A DNA stretch of 42,381 bases, from contig DIGC01000073.1 of assembly GCA_002419445.1 (NCBI GenBank), forward strand, positions 1 through 42,381, in the 5' to 3' direction. This stretch comes from Caryophanales bacterium UBA5732. Its GTDB lineage: Bacteria; Bacillota_I; Bacilli_A; Izemoplasmatales; Hujiaoplasmataceae. The notes under the pieces were generated by a model that saw nothing but the letters and a program-made list of their open reading frames with translations, was not told where the DNA came from and ran no database searches. Within the stretch, counting starts at the first letter, position 1. Each line of letters opens with the position of its first letter. The translations under genes were made by a program, and so were the position numbers. This document shows positions 15,071-23,569 of this stretch, piece after piece.

Positions 15071-17759
15071 ATCAATTAAAAAGAAACTAGATGAATATCT
15101 AGAAGAAAAAATTATTCCGATAAATTTAGAAGAACTAGTTGGTGAAAGATTCGGAAGATATTCAAAATACATCATTCAAGACCGAGCTCTTCCTGATGTT
15201 AGAGATGGTTTAAAACCAGTGCAAAGAAGAATTCTTTTTGCAATGAACGAACTTGGTATGGGGTCAACTAAACCTTACAAAAAAAGTGCGAGAATTGTTG
15301 GCGAAGTCATCGGTAAATACCATCCTCACGGTGATACAAGCGTTTATGATGCGATGGTAAGAATGTCTCAACAGTGGAAATTAGGTACCCTTTTAATCGA
15401 TATGCACGGAAACAACGGATCCGTCGATAACGACCCTGCTGCAGCGATGCGTTACACAGAAGCTAGACTTACGGTATTCGCTGAAGCTCTATTAAAAGAC
15501 ATCGATAAAAAAACAGTAACATTTGTCCCTAATTTTGATGACTGTGAACTTGAACCTGTGGTTTTGCCTGCTAAGTTTCCTAACCTCTTGGTAAATGGTG
15601 CTCAAGGTATGGCTACTGGTTACGCTACTAACATCCCGCCGCATAATTTAAGCGAAGTTTTACGCGCTACAATTTATAAAATTAAAAATCCACAGGCTGA
15701 TATCGACGATTTAATAAAAATCATCCCCGGGCCTGATTTTCCTACTGGCGCTATAGTTGAAGGCACTAAGGAAATAAGAAAAGCTTTTATGACCGGAAAA
15801 GGTAAAATTGTCGTTAAAGCTAAAGCGGAAATAGACGATACTTCTTTAGTGATAACGGAAATACCTTATGAAGTCAATAAGGCTGATTTGGTACGCCGAA
15901 TTGATGAAATTCGTTTACAAAAGAAAATTGATGGAATTTTGGAAGTCAACGATTTATCCGATCGAGAAGGTATTAGAATCTCCATTAAAATAAAGAAAGA
16001 GATTTCTTCTGAAGTCATTCTCGCTTATTTATATAAAAACACCGATTTAAGTGTTGCTTATAATTATAATCTTGTGGCTATTAGCCAAAGAAGTCCAAAA
16101 TTATTATCCATTGATGAAATTTTAACTCAATATATCCAACATCAGAAAGAAATGATAAGAAATCGCTCTAATTATGAATTAACGCAAACAGAAAAACGCC
16201 AACATATCGTACTTGGTTTCTTGAAAATGGTTTCTGTACTTGATGAAGTCATAACTATTATCAGAGGTTCTCTAGGAAAAAAAGACGCCATCAACAATTT
16301 AATTAATCGCTTTGAATTTACTGAAGTTCAAGCTGACGCCATTGTTTCTTTACAATTGTATCGTTTGTCTACAACGGATGTCACGCAGATGAAAAAAGAA
16401 AACCAAGAACTAAGTGAAACAATAAGATTATTAGAAAAAATACTTAGTAATGAAATTGAATTAGAAAACGCTGTTGTTCAAGAACTTGAAGAAATCTTAA
16501 ATGCTTACCCGGTTCCAAGAAGAACAGTTATTTCTGGTCAAATTCAAAAAGTAGAAATTGATGAACAAGAATTGATTGAAAACGAAAACGTTATGTTTGT
16601 AATTTCAAAAGACGGCTATATCAAACGATCATCATTGAAATCATATCAAGCAACCACTACTGAAACTGGTTTAAAAGAAGGCGACATTATTCTTAAACAG
16701 ACTGAAGTTAACACTAGAAACACGTTGCTTTTCTTTACTAATTTCGGTAATTTTATCGCAATTCCCGTTCATAAAGTCCCAGATTTGAAATATCGCGATT
16801 TAGGTGATTACATTGGTAACTATGCACAATTAGTTGATAAAGAAGTGATTATCGATTATTTGGTAGTTGATGAATTTGATGAGGAAAGAGATATTTTAGT
16901 CGCTAACCAAGACGGCCAGATAAAACGCGTATTGCTCTCAGAATTCCAAAAAACAAGAATTAATCGATCTTTTAATTGTTTACCTGCAAATCGTTTAAAT
17001 CAATTGGTGAGTGTCGATTTAAGAGAAACATTTGATAAAGACATAGTCATCGCAACCGAAAATGGTTTTCTATTAAAATATCCTCTAGAAGAGGTTGCGA
17101 TTCAATCCTTAAATGCCAAAGGCGTTAAAGGCATTAACCTTCGCGATGATAAGGTCGTAGGTGCAAAGTTCACTACCAACATCAATAAAGATGAAATATT
17201 AATGTTGACAAATAGAGGCGGTTTAAAAAGAGAGTTTGTCGCAAATATTGATTATAGTCACCGTCCGGCAAAAGGAAAACGCTACTTAAAAACAGTTCAA
17301 AGTAATCCTTATCGTTTTGTTGGCATGAGTGCCGAAAATATTTTCAGGTTAAAAGATTGTTTAACAGTTCGATTGTTAGCGAAAAATAGTGTTTTGACGA
17401 TTAAAGGTTCGGAATTAAAACCAGATCGTTTTGAAAATGGAATACCTTATTTAGAGAAGGCGCATCAACCTTTGAAAGTCATGATCGAAATCAATAACTA
17501 TCATGAAAATAAGAACGTTTTAGTTGATTTGATTGATGTTGTTGAAACTGAAGAAGTCGAAGAAGATAATGAAGTTATGAACGAATTAGCTAAAATCATA
17601 TCTGGATCTAATTCTGAAGAAATAGTTAACGAAGAAGAAAGAACCACAAAGAGTCGTTTTTATGAAGAAGACGATGAGATTGAGGAAGATAAAGAAGATA
17701 TAGAAGACAAAGAAGATGAAGATTTAGATGACTTTGTTGTCCAACAAACCTTATTTTAA
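15063..17759 (+). CDS. parC: DNA topoisomerase IV subunit A (ParC)
   Basis: DNA breakage-reunion subunit. It opens with the ParC-type RFGRYSKYIIQDRALPDVRD; the catalytic Tyr131 is in AAAMRYTEA and the quinolone-resistance segment HPHGDTSVYDAM is at 87-98. HGNNGSVDNDPAAAMRY is ParC-like where GyrA has HGNFGSVDGD. A beta-pinwheel C-terminal domain follows, without an obvious GyrA box. The last 70 or so residues form a strongly acidic tail (Glu/Asp runs), longer than usual. The start is GTG 15063, with AAGGTG six bases upstream; it overlaps parE by 8 bases. Length is 898 residues. Confidence 0.92.
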   Translation: MAKSIKKKLDEYLEEKIIPINLEELVGERFGRYSKYIIQDRALPDVRDGLKPVQRRILFAMNELGMGSTKPYKKSARIVGEVIGKYHPHGDTSVYDAMVRMSQQWKLGTLLIDMHGNNGSVDNDPAAAMRYTEARLTVFAEALLKDIDKKTVTFVPNFDDCELEPVVLPAKFPNLLVNGAQGMATGYATNIPPHNLSEVLRATIYKIKNPQADIDDLIKIIPGPDFPTGAIVEGTKEIRKAFMTGKGKIVVKAKAEIDDTSLVITEIPYEVNKADLVRRIDEIRLQKKIDGILEVNDLSDREGIRISIKIKKEISSEVILAYLYKNTDLSVAYNYNLVAISQRSPKLLSIDEILTQYIQHQKEMIRNRSNYELTQTEKRQHIVLGFLKMVSVLDEVITIIRGSLGKKDAINNLINRFEFTEVQADAIVSLQLYRLSTTDVTQMKKENQELSETIRLLEKILSNEIELENAVVQELEEILNAYPVPRRTVISGQIQKVEIDEQELIENENVMFVISKDGYIKRSSLKSYQATTTETGLKEGDIILKQTEVNTRNTLLFFTNFGNFIAIPVHKVPDLKYRDLGDYIGNYAQLVDKEVIIDYLVVDEFDEERDILVANQDGQIKRVLLSEFQKTRINRSFNCLPANRLNQLVSVDLRETFDKDIVIATENGFLLKYPLEEVAIQSLNAKGVKGINLRDDKVVGAKFTTNINKDEILMLTNRGGLKREFVANIDYSHRPAKGKRYLKTVQSNPYRFVGMSAENIFRLKDCLTVRLLAKNSVLTIKGSELKPDRFENGIPYLEKAHQPLKVMIEINNYHENKNVLVDLIDVVETEEVEEDNEVMNELAKIISGSNSEEIVNEEERTTKSRFYEEDDEIEEDKEDIEDKEDEDLDDFVVQQTLF

Positions 17760-17775
17760 AAGGAAGAAGATATAT

Positions 17776-18999
17776 ATGAAAAAAATATTATTAATCTTAT
17801 TTTTATCAACAACTCTCATCGGTTGTAATTTTACTCCAGAAACGACAACGGCAGAGCTGGTACTAGTTGATACAACAAACTATTTGGAAATAACAACTGT
17901 CGAAGAACTAAAAAATATCGAAATGAACAAATCCTATATTTTGATGAATAACTTGGATTTAACTGGTGAAGAATGGGTGCCGCTGGGCACATATCGTGAA
18001 CCTTATCTTGGCAACTTCGATGGTAATGGCATGACCATATCTAACTTAACCATTTCAATCGACAATCAGTATAATGGATTATTTGGGTATGTCAATGGGC
18101 AAGTTAATGATTTAAAAATCATTGACTTTGCAATAGATTATGAAGCTAAACTAATCACTTTTGCCGGTGGGTTAGCAGGAGCGATATCTGGGCATGCATA
18201 TAATATTGAAGTTAGTGGGAATATTCAAATTGAAAACACAAGATCAAATACCTATGTAGGCCTTCTTGTCGGAATGTCTGTGAAAATGGATGAAAGTTCT
18301 GCAATCGCAAATTTTATTCCGGTTATTATCAACAATAATCAATCTTCTGGAATCATTAATGTAGTTGGCGAGAGAATGATTTTTGCCGGTGGATTAATCG
18401 GTAAAAGTTTTAACAGTAGAGTCTACGACAATTTAGCCGATTCGACAATTGACGTTGTAGCCAATAATTCTAGTGCGGCAGTAGGTGGATTAATCGGGCA
18501 TAATTATAGCGGTTTAAGTTCAGGTTATGAAGCAGAAAGAATCGCATTGAATATTGCCGTCTATAATAATATTTCTAATTCAACAATTAACTCCCAAGCT
18601 ATCGACTATATTCTGTATACTGGCGGTTTAATAGGTTATAATTATTTCGGATATCTTTATGATAATTTTTCAGCTACTGATATTGTCTCCGACGGCAAAG
18701 AAAACTGTGTCGGATTATTGATTGGCGAAGATTGGCATAGCGATATCCAAAATGTAGTCGTTATTGGTGAAATTAATGGACTTATTCAAGAAGACGGGAC
18801 TTACCATTTGGGCGCTTTTGTCGGTAGAAGTTTTGGCGTTTCTTCTGTAATTTCCAGTCATTGGTATGAAGATTCTCAACAATTCAGTGATATGGAAGGA
18901 TATGTTGATTTCGCTGACTTATCAAATGTTACATGGTATGAATTTGCCCTTGAATGGGATATAGATTTTATTAATAAACTTATCGGTTTTATCGAATAA
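17776..18999 (+). CDS. GLUG-repeat surface lipoprotein
   Basis: Predicted lipoprotein of 407 residues: a short signal peptide with lipobox LIGC (Cys17), so it should be processed by Lgt and by LspA, which is encoded later in this window. After a TVEELKNI...YILMNNLDL module come about eight GLUG-type turns, GLFG/GGLAG/GLLVG/GGLIG and relatives, at residues 101, 131, 162, 205, 237, 283, 313 and 346, which predict a right-handed beta-helix. Such domains occur in surface adhesins and IgA-protease-like proteins; no protease motif is seen. ATG 17776 follows AAGGA loosely. It sits 16 bases after parC with no promoter of its own. Confidence 0.82.
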   Translation: MKKILLILFLSTTLIGCNFTPETTTAELVLVDTTNYLEITTVEELKNIEMNKSYILMNNLDLTGEEWVPLGTYREPYLGNFDGNGMTISNLTISIDNQYNGLFGYVNGQVNDLKIIDFAIDYEAKLITFAGGLAGAISGHAYNIEVSGNIQIENTRSNTYVGLLVGMSVKMDESSAIANFIPVIINNNQSSGIINVVGERMIFAGGLIGKSFNSRVYDNLADSTIDVVANNSSAAVGGLIGHNYSGLSSGYEAERIALNIAVYNNISNSTINSQAIDYILYTGGLIGYNYFGYLYDNFSATDIVSDGKENCVGLLIGEDWHSDIQNVVVIGEINGLIQEDGTYHLGAFVGRSFGVSSVISSHWYEDSQQFSDMEGYVDFADLSNVTWYEFALEWDIDFINKLIGFIE

Positions 19000-19024
19000 A
19001 ATTTTTAAAAAGGAGGAAATGAAT

Positions 19025-20113
19025 ATGAGGTGTTTAGAAAAAATTAAAGTTAACCTCGTTACTCATGAAGTTTTCAATAATACTACGTCACTCTATTATG
19101 AGATGGGAAAAAACCAGCTGTATGAAGATATCTTTCAAAAGAATCTTAGCTATATTAAGAATGAAGTAGCTAATCAAAATGCCGAGTATTTTTTCAAAAT
19201 CTTTTTTTCCGCCGATTTTCAAATTCGCGAAAATCGCTACCGAACATTATTGTTAGATTCCTCTGTCGCTAACAATAAGGCAGAACAATTGTACAAAAAC
19301 CTAATTATGATTTTTCGCAGAATACATGTCGAAAACATTGAACCATTTAATCTGCATTTAGGCGAAATCAATGATTTGTTTAACTTATTGTTTATCGGCG
19401 TGTTAAGTAAAGAAAAACTAAAGTACCGTAAATTCGGCAAAAAGAAAGGGATGTTTTTATCCGAATCTTTTTCGATGCGTGAGGAACTAGAAAAATACTT
19501 AGAAGAACTTAAATCAGTAAACAAGGATAAAGTTATCGAACCGATTTTTCTATACTTGAACTTCATGGTTGATTTTATCAATATGGAAGTTTTCGAAATG
19601 CCATATAACGAAAGTTTAGGAGTACTAATTTTCTATATTTTAATGGTAGAAAATCATTTTAAAGCAGCTAATTACCTATCATTCTTTCAAAGATTAAATC
19701 TTTATAAAGTCGATTATCAAGAAATTTTTAATCGTATCAGCATTCAAAGCAAACAAGGCGTTCCTGATTTGATGCCTTTAATGAATTTTTTCATTAATAT
19801 TTTTAATGGTTTTTATGTGGAACTTAAGGAAGTTTCGAGGGACTATCAATACGATGAAGATTTGTCAATAAACAAAACAGACTATATCGAGAACACAATT
19901 AATAAATTACCTGATGTCTTTTCCAAAGAAGATATTCGCGCTAAACATCCTTCTATCTCCGATTCAACGATTAACCGAACTTTAAAACGGTTATCAGACG
20001 CTAATATCATCAGAGCTATTAATGTTGGTCGAAATGCTAAATGGGTAAAAATTATCAAAAAAGAAGCCAAACAGAAATTTGAAGGACAAATCAAGATGAA
20101 TTTAGGTGAATAA
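19025..20113 (+). CDS. Fic-fold-like protein lacking the catalytic motif, with C-terminal winged helix
   Basis: Protein of 362 residues with no clear family by eye. The layout resembles Fic-family proteins (COG3177): helices with LGEINDLFNLLFIG...KYRK (the pre-Fic 'IH...YR' region), a helix at the Fic-motif position, a following SFFQR...KVDYQEIFNRI segment, MPLMNFFINIF, and a C-terminal winged helix (about 299-345, FSKEDIRAKHPSISDSTINRTLKRL). The HPFxDGNGR signature is absent; the aligned stretch reads EVFEMPYNESLG (188-199), lacking the His and Arg. It is therefore probably a pseudoenzyme or DNA-binding regulator. ATG 19025 fits AGGAGG (19011-19016) better than ATG 19019. It ends one base before nadC. 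Confidence 0.55.
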   Translation: MRCLEKIKVNLVTHEVFNNTTSLYYEMGKNQLYEDIFQKNLSYIKNEVANQNAEYFFKIFFSADFQIRENRYRTLLLDSSVANNKAEQLYKNLIMIFRRIHVENIEPFNLHLGEINDLFNLLFIGVLSKEKLKYRKFGKKKGMFLSESFSMREELEKYLEELKSVNKDKVIEPIFLYLNFMVDFINMEVFEMPYNESLGVLIFYILMVENHFKAANYLSFFQRLNLYKVDYQEIFNRISIQSKQGVPDLMPLMNFFINIFNGFYVELKEVSRDYQYDEDLSINKTDYIENTINKLPDVFSKEDIRAKHPSISDSTINRTLKRLSDANIIRAINVGRNAKWVKIIKKEAKQKFEGQIKMNLGE

Positions 20114-20114
20114 C

Positions 20115-20936
20115 ATGGATGATTACATTAAAAGCCTTGTAAAAAACGCTATTAACGAAGATATTCCCAAAATTGATGTCTCTAGCGAGTATCTATTTAG
20201 CAATGAACAATCTACCGGTGAATTTATCGCTAAAGAAGATGGCATTATCTCGGGAATAAACGTTTGCCGGGAAGTCTTCTATCAAATAGACAAAGATACA
20301 GAATTCAAGGTTTTAAAGTATGATGGTGCGGTTGTAAAAAAGGGCGAAATAATCGCCACCGTTTCAGGGTTGACTAAATCAATCTTAAAAGCCGAACGAG
20401 TCGGTCTGAATTTTCTGCAAAGAATGTCTGGTATAGCGACGATGACTAGAATGTTTGTTGAGGAAATCAAGGGATTTGATACGGAAATACTGGATACAAG
20501 AAAAACCACACCTTTATTGAGAATTCTTGAAAAAAAAGCGGTTCGAGATGGCGGGGGAACGAATCACCGATTCAATCTCTCGGAGATGGTCATGTTAAAA
20601 GACAATCATTTAAAAGCCGCAAATTCGATAGTGGAAGCAGTAGAAAAGGTTAGAAACGCCATTGGTAAAAACTACAAAATTGAAGTTGAAGTTGAAAGTA
20701 TTGAACAGTTTAAAGAGGCATTATCGAGTGATTGCGACATTATTATGTTAGACAACATGACTAATGAAATGATGAGAGAATGCGTTATTATCAATAATAA
20801 GATTAAAAAAATTGAAGCTAGCGGAAATATGACTCTAGAAAGAGTCAGATCAGTAGCTGAAGTTGGCGTTGATTATATCAGTGTTGGCGGACTGACACAT
20901 TCATATAAATCAATGGATATATCGCTTAAATTTTAA
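20115..20936 (+). CDS. nadC: Quinolinate phosphoribosyltransferase NadC
   Basis: Makes nicotinate mononucleotide, CO2 and PPi from quinolinate and PRPP, in NAD synthesis. Family motifs: LDTRKTTPLLRILEKKAV, RDGGGTNHRFNLSEMVMLKDNH (substrate site), EVEVES, and ASGNMTLERV followed by ISVGGLTHS near the C-terminus. Length is 273 residues. ATG 20115 is preceded by AGGTGA (20104-20109) inside the upstream gene. nadA and nadB are not adjacent, which is unusual for a de novo pathway; they may lie elsewhere or quinolinate may be imported. Confidence 0.93.
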   Translation: MDDYIKSLVKNAINEDIPKIDVSSEYLFSNEQSTGEFIAKEDGIISGINVCREVFYQIDKDTEFKVLKYDGAVVKKGEIIATVSGLTKSILKAERVGLNFLQRMSGIATMTRMFVEEIKGFDTEILDTRKTTPLLRILEKKAVRDGGGTNHRFNLSEMVMLKDNHLKAANSIVEAVEKVRNAIGKNYKIEVEVESIEQFKEALSSDCDIIMLDNMTNEMMRECVIINNKIKKIEASGNMTLERVRSVAEVGVDYISVGGLTHSYKSMDISLKF

Positions 20937-20950
20937 CTAGGGAATTGGGG

Positions 20951-23044
20951 TTGTTGAGTTTGATTAAGAGTAAATACGTTTGGGAATTACAAGCACAAGG
21001 AATTGTCAGTGATACGGAGATTTTTAAAACCTTATTAAAAAATCGCAATATCTCTGATTATGAGTCTTTTTTCTCAATGGGAAAAGAACGACTCCACAAT
21101 CCTTACTTGTTGGAACACATGGAAGTAGCTGTAGAAAGAATTAAAAAAGCAATTTTGAAAAAAGAGAAAATTATGATTTTTGGCGATTATGATTGTGATG
21201 GCATTAGTGCTATTGCCGTCTTATATCGTTCATTAAAGAAAGCTAATGCCTTAGTTGAATATGATTTACCCGATCGCTTTAATGAAGGTTACGGCTTGAA
21301 TGACAGAGCCGTTAGTGAAATCATAAAAACTGGCGTTAAACTGGTTATCACTGTCGATAATGGCATTACTTGCGCTAATGAAGTTAAACGACTTCAAGAC
21401 GAGTTGATTGACGTAATCGTAACTGATCATCATGAACCCAGTGAAATTCTACCTGATGCTTTTTGTATTATTCATCCCAAATTAAGTCCAAACTATCCAT
21501 TTCCGGAAATTGCTGGAGTTATGGTCGCTTATAAATTAGCATCGGCGCTTTTAGACGATGATCTCGACGACCTGCTGGATTTAGTTATGGTTGGAACGAT
21601 TGCTGATTTGATGCCTTTAGAAGACGAAAATCAAGCCATGGTCAATTTAGGTATTGAAAGAATAAAAAACACCAAAAATATCGGTTTAAAAAAATTAATC
21701 GAATTCAGCAATTTAGAGATTATAAATGTCACAGCCATCGCTTTTAAAATCGCTCCTAAAATTAATAGCAGCGGTAGATTAAATAAAGCCAAAGCAGCAA
21801 TTGAACTATTAATTACCGATGATATAAGACAAGCAAATGATCTGATTTTAGAAATTGAAAAGAATCATGATTTACGAAAAAAACTGACAGAAGACGCTTT
21901 TTTAATTTGTGAAGAACTGGTTGATCCAAACGATTCAGTGATTGTTGTTGCCTCTGATAAACTCCATGAAGGCGTAATTGGAATCTGTGCCCAAAGAATT
22001 GTTGAAAAATATCAAAAATCAACAATAGTCATCACAATTGATGAAGATTATAAAGGTAAAGGCTCAGCGAGATCTTATGGAGATGCCAACATTTTAGAAA
22101 TGCTTAATGAAAACGCGGAATATCTAGATAGATACGGAGGTCATTCTCAGGCGGCTGGACTACAAATTGATCTAGCGAACTTGGAAATCTTTAAACAACG
22201 ATTAAACGCCAAAGAAATCAAAGTATCAAAACCGATAATAAAAGCTGATTTGGAAGTCTATTTACCTGATGTTAAGATTGAGACTATAAAGAATATCCAA
22301 GATAAATCTTTCTTTACTGCATCTTATGTGTTAAGAGATTTACGAGTGCTAAGAAAACAAATTCTTAATGACAAACACACTAAATTACAGTTAGAAATCG
22401 ACGGTTATTTAATAGATGCTCTTGACTTCAATAATTTAGAGTTTTATTATAATCTTAATTCTGGAGATATTATAGATGTTTGTGGCGGTTTGAATGTGAA
22501 TTCTTATCGCAATCGTGACAGTTTGCAAATAATGATTAAAGATATCGAGTGCCAAGATGTGCAAATCTTTGATTATCGAAAATCCGGTGAAAAAATTATT
22601 CCTTATCTTAGAGAAAACGCGATTATTTATAATGACACCTTTATCATCGAAGAGGATAATTTTATTGATAAATTCCGAGAAAATAAAACCGTTGTTCTTT
22701 TACCTAAAGACAAAAAGCATAATTTGAATTTATTGATCGATCGCAAAGAGTTGGGTAAAGTCTACCTTTATTTTGAAAAACTAAACCATTTTTCTCTAGA
22801 TGATTTAAATTTCAATCTCTTTTCTGAATTTGTTTATCTTAAAGCCTTGAAAATATTCACTGAATTAGGTTTAATTGAAGGAAGTAATAATATCTATCAA
22901 GTTAAATCAAAATCATTAAAGACGGAATTAAATGCTTCGTCTAGCTATCGAAAATTAATTGATAAATTCCAACACATGTCTTTTATCTATTCTAGTGATA
23001 TAAATACTATCAATGCCTATTTCAGGCAATTATTGGAGGAATAA
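20951..23044 (+). CDS. recJ: Single-stranded-DNA exonuclease RecJ
   Basis: 5'-3' single-strand exonuclease for RecFOR recombination and repair. DHH-family motifs are seen: FGDYDCDGISA, ITVDNG, VTDHHEPSE and HPK in the N-terminal half, then the DHHA1 glycine-rich segment RYGGHSQAAGLQI and an OB-like region. Length is about 697 residues; the last 200 are poorly conserved. The start is uncertain: TTG 20951 is seven bases after AGGGA (20939-20943), but TTG 20954 or 20960 would also do. Neighbours recJ-apt-rel match Bacillus order. Confidence 0.92.
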   Translation: MLSLIKSKYVWELQAQGIVSDTEIFKTLLKNRNISDYESFFSMGKERLHNPYLLEHMEVAVERIKKAILKKEKIMIFGDYDCDGISAIAVLYRSLKKANALVEYDLPDRFNEGYGLNDRAVSEIIKTGVKLVITVDNGITCANEVKRLQDELIDVIVTDHHEPSEILPDAFCIIHPKLSPNYPFPEIAGVMVAYKLASALLDDDLDDLLDLVMVGTIADLMPLEDENQAMVNLGIERIKNTKNIGLKKLIEFSNLEIINVTAIAFKIAPKINSSGRLNKAKAAIELLITDDIRQANDLILEIEKNHDLRKKLTEDAFLICEELVDPNDSVIVVASDKLHEGVIGICAQRIVEKYQKSTIVITIDEDYKGKGSARSYGDANILEMLNENAEYLDRYGGHSQAAGLQIDLANLEIFKQRLNAKEIKVSKPIIKADLEVYLPDVKIETIKNIQDKSFFTASYVLRDLRVLRKQILNDKHTKLQLEIDGYLIDALDFNNLEFYYNLNSGDIIDVCGGLNVNSYRNRDSLQIMIKDIECQDVQIFDYRKSGEKIIPYLRENAIIYNDTFIIEEDNFIDKFRENKTVVLLPKDKKHNLNLLIDRKELGKVYLYFEKLNHFSLDDLNFNLFSEFVYLKALKIFTELGLIEGSNNIYQVKSKSLKTELNASSSYRKLIDKFQHMSFIYSSDINTINAYFRQLLEE

Positions 23045-23046
23045 TT

Positions 23047-23559
23047 ATGAAATATACAGACTATATTACAAATGTACCTGATTTTCCAATACCGGGTATT
23101 CAATTTAAAGATATCACACCTTTGATTGGGAATGGTGAAGCATTTCACCAAGCAATCAATGAATTAACCAACTTTTCTCGAGGATTGAATGCCAATAAAG
23201 TTATCGGACCGGACGCCAGAGGTTTCATCATTGGCGCACCTGTAGCTTATGCCTTGAATGCAGGGTTTATTCCGGTAAGAAAACCGGGAAAACTACCTAG
23301 AGACGTTATTACTTATGATTATGAACTTGAATACGGAAAAAACACTCTATGTATGCACAAAGACGCGATTAAACCTGGAGATCGCGTGGTAATCATCGAT
23401 GATCTTTTAGCTACTGGCGGGACGATGGAAGCGACGATAAAACTAGTTGAAGCTGCTGGTGGAAAAGTTGTCGGGTTAGGTTTTATGATTGAATTAGTTG
23501 ATTTAAAAGGTAGAGAAAAAGTTGCTGGATATCCAATCAAAGTATTAATTGAGTATTAA
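23047..23559 (+). CDS. apt: Adenine phosphoribosyltransferase
   Basis: Salvages adenine to AMP with PRPP. The N-terminus has DFPIPGIQFKDITPL, the substrate loop GPDARGF and the PRPP-binding motif VVIIDDLLATGGT. Length is 170 residues, typical. GGAGGA at 23035-23040, inside the end of recJ, is six bases before ATG 23047. It sits between recJ and rel as in other Bacillota. Confidence 0.96.
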   Translation: MKYTDYITNVPDFPIPGIQFKDITPLIGNGEAFHQAINELTNFSRGLNANKVIGPDARGFIIGAPVAYALNAGFIPVRKPGKLPRDVITYDYELEYGKNTLCMHKDAIKPGDRVVIIDDLLATGGTMEATIKLVEAAGGKVVGLGFMIELVDLKGREKVAGYPIKVLIEY

Positions 23560-23569
23560 GGAGGCCGTT

